Shown: positions 40,301-55,300 of the stretch, in pieces
Layout: every line of letters starts with the position of its first letter
Numbering within the stretch: the stretch's first letter is position 1
Assembly: GCF_035083965.1 (NCBI RefSeq)
Contig: NC_089738.1
Location: forward strand, 6,927,734-6,991,733
Direction: 5' to 3'
Source: Branchiostoma lanceolatum
Taxonomy: Eukaryota; Chordata; Leptocardii; Amphioxiformes; Branchiostomatidae
DNA: 64,000 nt
Made by a program: the position numbers and the translations under genes
Notes under the pieces: generated by a model
The model's database searches: none
What the model saw: the letters and a program-made list of their open reading frames with translations, nothing else
What the model was told of the DNA's origin: nothing

Positions 40301-43300
40301 TGTTATCATTATTATTCCTTCACACATCCGTTCTGTAAATCACTTGCCGCCACCGTGAAGTTAAAGTTCAGTGAAAATGTCCATTTTTTCTCAAACGGTG
40401 AATTTTTGCTACCGTGAAGATAAAAATTAATGAATTACAATACCTCCATTTTCACGGAGGTAAACATTATTGAGAATCAGAGAAAAACATACTATTTCAA
40501 ATTTCAATTAAGATGTAAGACTTAACTGTAAATTTTGTAACTGTTACAAGTTAAAATACATGTATACAGACAACGGATTGTGTGGTTTTTCATAATAAAA
40601 GTGTTGACTCTATAAGGCCTACCTGCATAACACTGTTGAACTCCCCAAACTGGTACTTTCCCCGAGTCACACTGTCCAGGGACACCCCCGCCACCATCTC
40701 GCCATGGCAGATCCCGTAGTACATGTTTCGCAGCGCCGTTCTTCCGTACGAGGTGTCGAAGTTAAACTCGCTCAAGTCGGCGCCGGTTGCAGCGCGACGA
40801 TCGCCTTTAGTTAGAGCACCTAAGGATACATGGTATAAACAGGTTAACAGTGTCACAACAGATTTGTATTTCATTTGACGGTGATGACAATGAAGTTTCA
40901 AATGTTATTACCTCTTCAATTGTACCATACTCTCATCTCCCAAATAAACGTACCGGTACGTTTATTTTTTTCAGCCTCAAAATCCACCCAGTACGTTCTT
41001 ATTTTGGACAGTACGTTTATTAATTTTTTGAAAATCAGAGTTTTGCTAACCAGGGATCCCATCAAAATCGAAAGTTTGGGTTTTCCTGCCCATATTTCCC
41101 CGACATTTTTGCTCATAATTTGCCATTTTTCGGCCTAGCGGCGTTGATTTCCCTGCCGCTATGACCCGGCATTAGTGAAATCCTGACGGTACTAACATGT
41201 CAGTCGATCTCGCTACAAAGTAAATGTTGTTATCTCAGACAAAATAAGACGCCACACTTAAGTTTTGAAATCTATTTTGCATATAAACAACATTGACAGT
41301 CTTTTTTCGTTCTAGACCATCTTAATTCTTACAGAGACGCAAAATTTGCGCTCGAAAAAGACGAAAACATTGCCAAAAGAACAAGGTAATCAACACCGTG
41401 AATGCTGAAGTTACGATTGAGTCGCATGTAAATTCTACTCACGTGAAATACAGCCTTTCCTCAAAACTTTTAGAATATGAAAATAACACCACATTATAAC
41501 AGTGTCTTAGCATTAAAAACTGAATAATACTTTTAAAATCTACGAAAATATTTAAATCCTACGGTTCCTACCACAAACATGAAAATTCAGCCCTTGGAAA
41601 ATCGCCACAGTACTGTAGTACAGTAACGCACGCCACTAGAGCTTTCCCACGGACGGAAGAGCTCACTTCTACCAAGGGGAAACAGCTCTTTTTGCTTGCT
41701 TTTGACCTTCCAATAAAACTCTTTTGTCGTTGTCAGAAATGTGTGGTATTTCAACAAAGTGAATTCCCACTTAATAGTTGATAAACAACACTAAATTGCA
41801 ATCTATTTTCAGTAATTATCACCTACGATGTTTTGACAAAAATCACTCCCCTACAAACAAATTGGCTGAGTATTCTCAGAACTTCATGTAGCTCTCTGTT
41901 AGCCCCGCCCCTTACTGTCTGTGTTCCTGTGTTCGGTGCCGCTCCGTCTGACTCACGCTTTGATGTGTAACATGAGAACCCTGTGGTTTGTGGCAATGTT
42001 TTAGATATAACCAAGGAACTTTTAATCAGAAAGAGAGAGCACAAAATAGAACAAGCCTGAGGTTTCTCACATCTAAACAATGAATTTGTTGACAACTAAG
42101 TTTCTCAAAATGAAAGATTTTTCTGCATACATCAAGGGTAATTTTTGGATTTGAAATCATTTGGATTGCAACAACACAATAAAGGAGAATATATGATAAT
42201 GTTCTTTATAATAATGTGATTTTGTGGAAAGTATTACTTCTAGTAATGTTTACAAAATTAATCCGTGTTTCTATATGCAATGCATACATGATAAGCAAGT
42301 TGAGCAAGAAAAAAGTACCAGTAACATCATACATGTCATAGTTCAACCTTTTCTACATGGCTTTTACAAATATGTAATACTTGTATTTTCATCAGATATT
42401 CAGGATATGATAATTTTCTGTTCAAGTCCTAAATGTTGATACATTTGTACAAGGTGTTGTCCATGCAAGCGAACTGAGAAGTTTGGCAACTACTTGTGTT
42501 TTAATGATATGCCAGTTTATACAACAATTTTCCTTGATCACTTGGTTCAAGTTCCAAGTAGAAAGTACATGTATCATGTACATTTTCACTTGTTGAATTT
42601 GAAGCACCGTTGGCCCCCGCGGGGAACCTATGCCCAATTTTTCCAAAAGTGGAGAAAATGATTATAATTTGAACAAGATATCTACAGTTATTCGGTTCAT
42701 TATTTACATACTTATATAGAATATGTAAATAAAAAGAACCTACCTGCTTATCATCTTCTTTCCCTAAGACAGAAGTAGCATGGACACAGTCAACGTGTCA
42801 ATTTGGTAATTTTCCGGGGGGTATGTTTATTCCGGGGGGTATGTTTATTAGATTTTGAAAATTTGTCCAGGGGGTATGTTTATTCCGGGGGGTATGTTTA
42901 TTTGGGAGATGAGAGTAGCTAACAGATGCTATTATTTACAGAAACACTTTTTCCTCTTCTCATCCATGATGATTTTCCAATTTTCAAACAGAAAATCCAC
43001 AAACTCATTACATACTGTAATGCAGAAATGTTTGCAGGGATTCAATCTAGTGGTAGGGAGTGTTTGCAGTGGTTTTCAGTTTGCGTAGCACCAGAGTCAA
43101 ATAATGGAATGGCTTTTCACGGTGGTTTTAAGATCGAGGTAAGGAGTTCATCGTGAAAACAACATAAAACCATCGCTAATATTTCGGCATTAATTTTACA
43201 GTATAAAAAGTGGGGAAGCTACAACAAAATTATGATAATCACTTCCTCAGAAATAATCTGGTAAAAATTCTATTGCAAAAATCAAACAAAGCTTCTTTTT

Positions 43301-46300
43301 ATACAGTATATGTAACTTACCAAGAGACTGCAGCCTCCTTGCCACAGCGGCGGCAAATCTTCTCTCTCCACCCAGACTAGTGGTAACCAACTTGTACAGG
43401 GGACCACTATAGGACACAGACATATTAAATATTAACAGCAGAAGTGCCATTAATACACTGATGCCATAGCCCAACCCACCTCTGTCAAAATGTAGAAGTG
43501 CAAAATAGAACCATAAAAATGAAGAAAAAAATTGATGGGCATGCAGACACTCTCTCATTGGTTGAACCGCTAATTGCCATGCTATTATTGGTTTAATTGC
43601 TAATTGCCATGCTATCATTGGTTGTACTGCTAATTGCCATGCTATCTTTGGTTGAACTGCTAATTGCCATGCAATCATTGGTTGAACTGCTAATTGCCAT
43701 GCTATCTTTGGTTGAACTGCTAATTGCCATGCAATCATTGGTTGAACTGCTAATTGCCATGCTATCATTGGTTGAACTGCTAATTGCCATGCTATCATTG
43801 GTTGAACTGCTAATTGCCATGCTATTATTGGTTGAACTGCTAATTGTGATGGAAGATTGGTCTATTACTGTACATTCAGAAGAGTAAAACTAACCCATGT
43901 CCACCAAATAGAAACTATCTACATGAACTACAAAACAAAATGTATTTCTTTCGAAGTCGGCAATCAGACAGATGGCTTTGAAAACTGGGCAGTACCTGTC
44001 AACAACATTCACAGAGCTACCATGATTTAAGGAAACAAAAATGAATAAATGAAGAACCTACCTGGACTGATTGGACCTGTGTGAACGTCCCATCTGTTGT
44101 ACAGCCTTGTCGGCGCTCCACGGTAACTCTAACGTGATGTGTACGCGCCGCCGCTGGTTGGCCGCTCGCATGTCAGCATGTAGAGAGATACCTGGGACAG
44201 TCGGAAAACACCATAGACAACAATGGCTTAACAAACAAGGCATTGTCTTGAACAGTGAGTCTGATCTCTAATTCTAATTTTCTGCCACCAAATATCTGGG
44301 TAAATTGGAATTCTACAAGACTCTGGTTTTCTAAAAGTGTTAGATATGCTTTCTTTGCTCAATCTTTAATATTGTGATTTCAATACAATGGCACTTGCTG
44401 TACAGGATTGGGAAGGTTCATTCCAATCTCAAGTTTGGCACAGTTGTTGTAATATGATAAGATCTCAGCTTTGTTTGAATAAACTATGACAATCTTGAAA
44501 AAAAATAACAATGTTTCAGAATAAGCCTGGAAGAATCCCCTCTTGGCGATAGAATTTTAACTCTTAAATAATTCAATCAACCAGTCAACCTATCAGAAGC
44601 TTCCATTACAGACCGGTGCTTGCAGCATCAGAGATGATGGCCACCAGTTTCTTCCCGTCCATAAAGCTTGTTTTCTCGCGGATGTTTAGGCTGTCCATGT
44701 CTCCTGTCGTGTCTGAGTCCCGGAGTGCGTACTGCGGCGGGGACTTCGCAGTCTTCCTCACGACCCTTCCACGTCTACCGGTCATCTCGGCAACGTTCTG
44801 AGGTCCCCCAAGTTGGTCGATGATCTCATCCAGTGGGCTGGGAAGAAGCAACAACATGCTCATGACATTCCATGTCAAAATTAACACATCCACATAGGTT
44901 TTTCTATCGCAAATCTGTAAAAATGGTGACACCCCTTCCCATCATACACCACTCCATAGCATGATGGGATACAAGATGGTGGCACCCACTGGTGCAAGCT
45001 ACACCAATACAGGTGTTGCTACTGCACACTTGTAAAAATGGAAACAGCTCTTCCCATCATACACCACTACCTTAGGATGATGGGATACAAAATGGCGGCG
45101 CCCACAGGTGCAAGCTAAACCAATACAGTTGTTACTATCGCAAACCTGTAAATACCGACCTCTTGGGTGGCCCAATCTTGTCAGTGCACCCCAGCAGCAG
45201 GTCTTTAGCAAACTTGCACAAGAAGTCCTCTTTCCCATTATACACCACTCCCTTAGCATGATGGGATACAAAATGGTGGCGCCCACAGGTGAAAGCTAAA
45301 CCAATATACCAACCTGTTGGGTAGGCCAATCTTGTCAGCGAACCCCAGCAGCAGGTCTTTAGCAGACTTGCACCAGAAGTCTTCCTTTTCCTCCTGGCCC
45401 TGGATGGTGGTGGGGAAGTGTTGGTGGACGAACCGCGTGTAGATCTCCTTACACAACGACACGAAACCCGACACCTGGCCGCCATGTTTCGACAGCTCGC
45501 ACTCCAGACTGGCCTGTGAAATACGATAGGTTTTAACGGATTTTAAATTCCTCCTACTGTCTGCTGTATCCATTGGCATTTGAATAACCACACTAGCCAA
45601 TCAAAAGGCAGCATTTTGAATCAATTCATCAATGACAAAAAAGGTACTGTAAACGCAGAAATGTTTGTGGTGGTTTTATGTTCACGTTTTTTGTGGCGAC
45701 GTTTCACCGCAAACTTAAAACCACCGCGAACATTTTTGTCCGATACTGTAGCAGTATCTGACTACAGCGCTGTCGCGAACATAAATCCACCGCAAACTCT
45801 TTATTTTCCCCTTAGCACGAAATAAACCCACATGAGCCTAAATGCATTTACAGTATTTGCATTATAGATATTGCAAAATGAAAAAGAAAAGAAAATCAAA
45901 CATTGAAAAAAAACATTGTTAAAATGTTGAAAATATTGGAATTACACTTACGTACACATATACAATACAAGAAGAGAGCTACGCGGTTTGGGGCATGTGA
46001 TGTCTTTAATATGTGAGTCTGCTCTGTGATAGAGGCTTATTGGTTGCACAAAGACATCAACGGCCAAAGACTGTGGTCTTGGCGGTCATAACACAAACTG
46101 CAGTGTAGGAATTACGTACAGTATTGGTGAGTTTACACAAATCTAATCGTTCGTTAAAAATACGAAATTGCAGCAAGGGCGGGATGGTGGTAACGTTGAG
46201 CGGGAGGCGGGCCCATCCGTTCAGAACGGTGGATGCCGCAAATATGAAGACGGGACGAGCGGAGGTCAAAGGTCGCTTCCTCAGCGTAATTCCCTACGAT

Positions 46301-49300
46301 TGGTCGACTGACCAATCCTACTATAATTACACTAACGTACACATATACAATACAAGAAGAGAGCTACGCGGTTTGGGGCATGTGATGTCTTTAATATGTG
46401 AGTCTGCTCTGTGATAGAGGCTTATTGGTTGCACAAAGACATCAACGGCCAAGCCGAAAGAAGTGAGGGCCCCAAACCGCGTAGCGGAAATGTAGTTAGC
46501 TGTAGGGGTAGTATTGAATCTAAAATAGAAAGTAGCTAGATATTCGAGTACATGCAAAACAGTCCAGGACTGGCGAAGAACGGGCCGCAGAACGTCACCG
46601 GGCACTGTCGAACAGCGTAGAGTCAGGCCGGAAATGTGCGTCGGCGTGTAGCTCTCACTTAGTACTGTGAAGTGGGCCGTGGGCGGGTAATGGGGGTCTT
46701 CGGTACGCAGCTGGAGCTGGTCTTGATGCACTGTCAATCTGGCTGAGCTAAACTACTCTAATCTACTCTACTAGTAATCTAATCTAATCAAGAGTTGCGG
46801 CTGTGCGAACCCAGACTGGTGACGATCTCGCTGCAGGGTGCTACCGCGAACTCCGAGTCGGACCGGAAAGTAAAGTCACATCGTGACGTGGAGTGGGTGT
46901 ACTGGGCGCCTTATGCAAGCTGCTGTAGATGCGCACCGCAATCTCGAGTCCGTGTAGGTACGGGTGGAAAGGGAGAGAGGCGGGCGCTGAGGAAGGACCG
47001 CTCGTGGAAAAGTTGTTTACGTAGTTCACGGGAAGAAACATGGCTGCCAAAGTCTCGGGCGTCTCGCGAGACCTGCATCACTGGCGGGAAGTGGGGAGGG
47101 GGGCTGTCGTTCCGGTCGCTGTGGACTCACTGTCTCTGTGGACGTTATGGGCAGGCAGGAACGGGTGTGCAGTCCCAGGCTGGTGAAGAAAACTCGCTGC
47201 AGGACGTCGCCAAAGATTACGAACAGTGTAGAGACTCAGGGACGGGTGGAGCCTCTCGCTTAGAACTGCGAATCCAGGTGGGCAACGTTACTGGCGGCCC
47301 ATGCACGCTGCTGTGGTAGTTGCACACCGCGGCCCTGCTGTCTGGTCGGCGTCGGGCCCAACGAGGACGGCAACCCGCAAGTTTCTTGGCAGATTCGTGT
47401 GCCTCGGTAGTTGGGGAGCGCCGCACGGTAGGTTGAAATGCTTCATAGTGAAAGCTCGAGAGGGGAAAAGTTTCCGACGGAACGTTGAGCGGGAGGCGGG
47501 CCCATCCGTTCAGAACGGTGGATGCCGCAAATATGAAGACGGGACGAGCGGAGGTCAAAGGTCGCTTCCTCAGCGTAATTCCCTACGATTGGTCGACTGA
47601 CCAATCCTACTATCATTTCTAGTTTCTAATCCGACCGCTTAAAAAAATATTTTTCTTTGCTATGTCGACTCAAACCATGGTTAATTCTAAGACATAACAT
47701 CGCTGCATCGATGCTTATATTCAAATATAAAATATGTAAACAAAAATTGTTCCTTACCTCTCCTGTTGTCTGCAATCCAATCACTATAGAGTAACCTTTC
47801 TCTAGCGACTCTTTGGCTTCTTGCACAATTGCTGGCACCTTTGAAAAACAGAGAAACATGTGTTTCATTTCCTGATGTATTGGAAGAATGTTTTGTGCTT
47901 TCATAGAAGCCTTCACAGCTTGGGAAGCCATCTTGGATCCACCAACCCCACCAGTATGGCAACCATCAATGTCTATAAGTCATGATGTGTTAATGTCAAA
48001 GCTGTTTGAAGAACATAAGGACCAGCAAGCTACAAAAAAGCAGTTCTGTAGCATCTACAAAAGGATGTATAACAATTAACATGCTGAAGTATTCAGTCTG
48101 TCAAACAGTTCTTTGAACCATTGTGTTTTTTTTCTAGCAAAAAAATTGCGAGGGGGAACATTGCTAGTGACCAAGTGGGGGTGGGGGGTGGTGGTGGTGT
48201 GGTAGGTCGTGTTCTCCCCTTCCAAAATGCAGAGAGACTTTTCAAGCTAAATGGGGCATTTTAAGGCTTCCTGAGGGGCAAAATTACAGTCAGAGAAGTA
48301 ACATGTACAGTTGAAGACCATGGCCACATGTGACCTAGTAGTAGCATCCTTGGTCAATCAGACTTTTACGATCAGATTATGATCAGACTTTTATGATTGT
48401 CAGATCTAGAGGGCATGGGGGTGCAGTGCCTTTGTTCCCCTCTTTAGAAAAAGCCCTGATAATTGTTCTTTTCAATGTACGAAAGTTTTCGTTCAAGTAA
48501 ACTATTCAATAATTTTTTTTCTTTCTTTTTCTTTTATGTAAATCTTTTTCTCTCTCTCTCTCTCTGTCTCTCTCACTATCTCTCTCTTTCTCTCTCTCAG
48601 AGAAACAGACTCCTCACCTTCATGCCCATGCAGAGCTGCTTGAAGAACCTCTGGTGCGAAGACCAGAAGGTTGACCACATTCGCGGGTTGTTGGTGCCTG
48701 TACGGGCGATGGCCGTGGTGAGCGATTGCCGCAGCTCATTCCAGACATGTGCCGCCATGTCGTAGGTCTTGATCTGCTGCGGCGTGAGGTTCACCTCCAC
48801 TGTGACAAACTGTCGGTGAAGACGTAAACAAACATTAAGAGACTCTTACAGTCAGGCTATTAGCTAGCAGGGCGTCTGGGCGTCTTATGGATGCCTTACA
48901 CAAAAACAAAGAAATTAGACACCCTCTCTTGTTTCCCTGGTAACTACATGATGCACACATGCACATGTGTTCCCTACACATACATGTACACTGCCTACGT
49001 TTTATTTCCTCATACCGGACCCTCAGACCTGAGTGGGACAGCATGTGAATTGATTGATGTAATTCTATTGACAAACACATCCTTTAGCCCTTTATATACT
49101 AGTCCATTCATTTCTTCAACCATATGCATGTAATCTGTATCTTTCTCATACCTCTGGTCTCTAAATGAAAAGCTGTGAATTTCTGCTTCTCATGTATAAA
49201 CAAAGATTTAAAAAAACAAAAACAAACACACAAGGTTTAATCAGTTTGTTTTTAGTGCTTCAGATATAGTATAACACACAACTACTAGAATTTAGATATG

Positions 49301-52300
49301 GTTTAGGTTATAATGCGATAAACAAATATCACTAATCTATTCAAAAAATTAATTATTGACATAATGTCTTGGCACACAATGTCTTTTGGCCCTTTGTGGT
49401 GACTCATTCTACAAAAATAGCTTCATGTTTTCTTCATTTCTCACCTCTGCCTGCCTGAAGCTGAGACCCCTGGAGATGTACATGCCGGATCCTTTCATCT
49501 CCATCGCTAACATCTCGGCCACACCTAGCAACAACATGGGCAGAAAGGAAACAACAGTCATCATTAACAAATGTGTTTTGCAGCTTTGAAAGTGAAAGCG
49601 ATCTCGATCCAGTTTAGCTCACTGAAGAGCTGTTTTTCCACTGGTTGTGACAGAGAAGATAGACACTATGTACAGTATTTACTGGTTCATTGTACCAGGG
49701 AAATTCCCCTAGCTCTTTTCATCAAACACAACGAACAGTGGCCCATGGCTGAATCTCCCGTCCCAAGGACTGCAACCCTTTTCAGTAGCGTTTATGCCAG
49801 GTGAGCGATAGTCAGCTATGCATGTCAATCAATTTTTGTGTTGCTTACCAAGTCCTCGTCTCTGGATGGCGTCTAGAAACTGATCAAAGTCATTGAAGGC
49901 GGCGCCCTTCCCCCACAGGCCCAGTCGCTCCATGAAGGCCATGTTCTTCACGTCGGTGACTCCCGTTGCGCTGCAGTACACGACACGAGCCTTCGGTAGG
50001 AGGCGCTGGATGGTCGCCACGGCTAGGGCTACCTTAGTGCTGTTCTTCTCTTTACCCTGTGGGTCCAATACAGCTTGTTTAATAACATTAAAACTTATCA
50101 GCCTGAAACTTCAACATTGTTTTTAACATTATGTTAGGCTGGGATGATGTTTGATAAAGGTGTTCCGGACTGGGTGATAATTTGGGTTATTACACAGGGT
50201 TCTGTTTTTATCACACAGACTTCTATTAAATGATTTAAATGCACTTCTGTCGAAGATTCGGATACCCGATGGAGATGTTGGAATTGAAGTTGTTACACTT
50301 GGTCAGAGAACACAAATTTTGTCAACTTCGGGCGCATTACGCATTGACATGTTTTTTTTTTCTGGTGGGTATAGGGGTGGATACCAGTTTGGCTTAATAA
50401 GGTCCAAGTCCAAGTTTAGGTCCAGAGATTTAGGTTCAGGTCCGGACCTGAACCTGGACCTGATCCTGTCCAGTTGATGTTTTGTTTTATTAGACCAATA
50501 TCAAGCATAGAGATTATTAATACTGACACACACGACTATAAAAGTTTCTTGGTGAGAAGACTTTCAAGATAAACCAGTGTTTGATATTTGAATATTGCAC
50601 TTGTTTTAAATGCCTTTTTTGTCAGAGGGGAGACTCAAAACACTTTTTATCAAACAAAATAGAGAAATATTTGTACTTTGTTCAGGTTTTTTTGGACTCA
50701 GGTTTTTGGGACTCGGTTCTTGGATGTTATAAAGGTCCGAATCAGGTCCAGCGAACTGGTATCCACCCCTAGGCTGCAGCGCTCGTGAGTGCGACTCGCA
50801 TACAACATGTATGCGACCAGTTTTTTGAGAATGCGACTGGCTTTAAAATCACGGTCGCACGGTGCGACATTAAAAAATTAAGACCTGCGCCAGCATAATG
50901 CCTGCAGAACTAAGCGGTAAGCCGAAAATATAGGTATTCCAACGCTACCGCGAATATCGTCGGTGAATTTTCTATCATGTTCCCACACCTGCGGTACAAA
51001 AACTATCCGTTCCTAGTGGCAAAGTTACCCATAGAAATAAAGGATATAAGTTTATCTCCTTTGTGGTGTATTTGTTTGATTTGTAAAATGTTTCAAACTC
51101 CAAAACTTTGTCGATGAAAGTGAGCGCTCGCCGGACGCTCGCTGTTTTCAATGGCGGCCATGATGTTTATGAAAAATAGACCGCAGCAGAATAAAAGGCC
51201 TGTTTCCTGCAGTCATATTTATACCTGTTCAAGCAATGATTTTTACGATCAAAAATTTATGAATCAATTCAAGCGGAGTTTTATTTAAAAAAATATCAAA
51301 TTTTCCTTTTGTCACTGGTATCATTTCAAAGCTCATTACCTGCTCGTTGTTATGTTGCTACTTTCATTCTGCTGCTGTCTATACTGCACAGCGGCGAATC
51401 ACAAAGCTTTCTCCATGCGGTCAGCCTGTCATTGGTTGGAGGCGCCGCGCAGTCCTGACGCGCGAAATTTGAACTGCGAGGTTCGAAGGAACCGAAGATA
51501 TTTGACTGGTTCGGCACAAACAGATCATTTTTGATACTATTGAGCAAGAATTTTAACGATATTTAAGTATTTTGGATTATTTGTAGGCAGAGGGCCAGGG
51601 TAAAAGGAAAAGAAATGCCTGTAAAAATGTTGAACTTGATGCCAGCAGTGAAGTTTCAAATTATGGAATGTGACTTTATTTGTTTTGGTCATGAACCCGA
51701 TAGATAAGTTTTAGAGTTATCTATTTATTTATCATTCAAGGTTATGTGAATCATTACTTGCCTTGTTCCAAGTAAAAAATACCATTGTGTATTTTTCAAC
51801 TTGTTGAACTTGAGGCACCGTGGCCCCCGGATAGGGGCCAGCCGGGTAACCTATGCCCAATTTCTCTAAAAATCCATCGTACTAGTATCAGTATGTAGGA
51901 AGGTACATGTATTGAATGAATTGAATTGCCAATTGTTCTGCATCATCAATGTAGGCTTTTATCTTTTATGATCTATTCAAATACTTTATTCCCGGTTGTT
52001 AACATTGATTAATAGGAGTATTACTTGGTATAGCCAAGACTTCTGCTTGTTCTTCCAACTTTTTGTAGTGGTGCTCCTAGATTTTTGCTGGTGCTCCTAA
52101 CTTTTTTGAGTTAGGAGCACAGTGCTCCTAGGCCTAAAAGTTAGTCTGGAGCCCTGGGCTGGGATGATGTTTCATTAAGGTGTTCTGGACTGGGTGATAC
52201 ATTTGTATTTTGGGTTATTACATAGGGTTCTGATTTTATCACACAGGCTTCTATTAAATGATTTGAATACACTTCTGTCGAAGATTCAGATACCCGATTG

Positions 52301-55300
52301 AGATGTTAGAATTGAAGTTGTTACACTAGGTCAGAGAACACACATTTTCTCAACTTCTAGCACATTACGCATTGCTTTTTTGTTCTGGTGGGTATGACAT
52401 AAATAAAATACAATACTGCATTCCGCATCACATCGGCCCCAGCTTTCCCACGGGTTAGATTGCTCTCGGGCTTCCCACGGTCGGGCTGGTATCTCGAGCA
52501 ATACGGAATACACCGTGTTCTATTCTATATTTAGGCCACACCCATAATACAATATAACATAAAACAATAATTCAGACTGACAAGTCACGGAAAAAGGACT
52601 TACAGGAAAAAAGTGCTTGGCCTTGTGACACTCGTCAAAGATGAGACAGCCGTCAAAGTCCTGTCCCCCACACCAGTTAATCAGCTGATCCAAACGACTC
52701 TGCCGGGATGTAGACGCTCCGACTGCACAGGGGAGACACGCATCATTTGTTTTACATTGTTTGTTTGAATTGCATACCTGTTAAAGCGCCCAATGGCGAA
52801 ACATACCAGGTTTGTACTGAAGAGTACAAGCTGCATATCCGGACAGATTTATTTGATCCACTCACACAGGGAAGGACTCCTACTTTTTTTGATAAGTGTG
52901 GTTGGTTCTTTTCCGTGCTCGAGGTGTGGCTCTTCTCAAACATGGGACCTCCATTTAACATCCTATCCGAGGGACACCCCTAACTGAAGATAGGTACCCA
53001 TTTTCACCTGAGTGAAGTAAGAAACTTTGTGCAAAATGCCTTTTCAAGGGCAAAAGGTCAAAAGGACATACACAAACACACACATACACACACACACCAA
53101 GACAAAAAAAAAAGTCATTTTCAAGGAGTTACAATCAAACTCTAGTCCTTGAATAGAGGACATATATGACAGAGAAGACACTAACGCTAAGTAAATTACA
53201 GGCGCTAAATCCCTTTTCTACCAGAAAATGATATTTTGGGACAAAAAACACATCAAACTGTCTCATACATGGTCTATACAGTCTTCTACATTTTACGTCT
53301 AGCGTTTTCAAAGATGCTCCTTGACAAATTTTTTTAACTTCGAACCTCCTTTCTGTACAGAAGACACGAGCGTGGCGTAGGTGCTGAAGATTACTCCGTC
53401 CTTGAAGCCAGGTGGCAGTCCGAACACCTTAGTCTCTCTATCCAGCTGTTGGCATCCCTCTATCACCTTCACATAGCAGCCGATGTCACGCAGGTCTCTG
53501 TGGTCCGGGGTAGACGATACAGATCAACAGATTTAGAAATACTGACACATTACAAAAAAACACACACAGAATGTGCAGCGTGTCAGAGCTCAGGGATCGA
53601 AATACTTTTTTTTTTGGTTACTTGCAAAATTGTAAGTTGGCATAAATTTTACTTGCAATCTAAAAAGTTAACTTGCAATATTATAGTCGGTGTGTATATG
53701 TAACTGCTTTTGTTGTACATACATACTCCCTCTGACAAAGCAACTTTTGATAAACGTACTGTCCAAAATGACATTAAGAATGTACCAGGTGAATTTTGAG
53801 GCTGAAACTTCGTACGTTTCGCTATACTTAAAGGCCGGTGCTTACACGATCCACCGGTATTTTCGAATTGCAAAAATGCAAGTTCATATCATTTTTACTT
53901 GCAAATCTTGAAAATTGTTTCAAATTGCAAGTTGCTTTATTGTATTTTGAACCCTGAGACCTGCATTGATTGAACCAACGACATGTATCTATGTGTACTA
54001 CATTGATGAAGGTTAGACATCCCGGTACTGTTATAAGACACACAATACAATAGGTACTCAAGCGACTGTATACAGTTGCTTACAAATTCATCCAGTTGCT
54101 TGAGTAAACTCTGTACCTTGTATGTATTATACCAGATCTTTTTTTAGTCACTGACGAAAGACAGCGGATGCTGTCTGGAACGTCTGACTGTTTCAAAATT
54201 TTATCCAGTAGCTTGAGTAACTATTTTTGGCATATCTTACTACCTGGATGTCTAACCTTCATCAACGTATAGCTTCCCCTTCTCTCTGTTTTACTATTCT
54301 TTATCTTATCTACAAGTATCTGATATAGACCAAAGTCAAGGTATGAATCATTTTAAGGTTGTTTGCAAGGAAAATAGGAAGTGAGATTCGACACAGTAAT
54401 GCTGGCACTGATAAATTTTCCAATTCTCTGCTATTTGAAATATGATTAAGCTTGTGTTATCACATGTTTCAGAAAATATTTTTCAAACATGTTATATCAC
54501 AACATATAAAAAAATTACAATGTTTCATGAATAACTTTGTCCCCCACCTCTCAGCATCGACTTTCAGGTCAGTTGAGATACTGAACCAGACGTGTCGAGT
54601 TCTGCCTCGAGCAAAGTTGTCCAGGATGATTCCAGAAATCTGCCAGAACAAAAAAAATCTAGAACCTAAAAACTAAAACTAAGATCTTTCAGCAGACAAA
54701 GTGTGCCTCACAAAACGTCGCTACAAGCTGAATTCCAATTCTGTCTCCTGTATCTTAATTGTTAGGGATATCATTTGGTAGCATGAGCCTATGACACAAA
54801 AAGTTCTCTTACTAGTATCATAAATGGTACAACACATTTGTCGTAAGATATTATTGGCGACGCCTCAGGGGCGAGCCAAATGATATAGCATTGTGTGCAG
54901 ATTGCAACTATTCTAGGAATTGTACAGGCATGTGTCCATAGGCATATTAAGACAATAAGAATGTTTGGAATGTTAGTCAGACAGAAAGCCTCCCTCGGGA
55001 CATTCCTCCTAGATAACCTAGACAGGAAGCTACATCGGTCTACCAGATGTGCCAGGCTTATGTATACATGACCCATTTAAGACCTCAGCTCCACAGATAT
55101 ATTGCTCTTTTCTAAAACAACGTGTGTCTGTTATAATGCTTTAAGACGCCCTAATGCTGGTCCTTACAACTGTAAGACTTAATGTCTTTCTTCGGGGAAC
55201 AGGTCATAACTGCATCAACTCTGCACAGATAACGATTGTGCACACGCTGCTTCAGTTACCTATACAAGCAGATTAATTAACAAAGGGCATTAACCTCATT

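Noticed and set aside
43247-43887. Open frames with AWQLAVQP-type or [10 protein letters not shown]-type repeats
   Set aside because: The 30-base period is divisible by three, so several frames are open by construction. The array lies between exons 14 and 15.
46795-47319. 174-codon open frame in a GC-rich region
   Set aside because: Codon content follows the CpG-rich repeat, overlapping frames are open on both strands, and no domain or splice pattern supports it.
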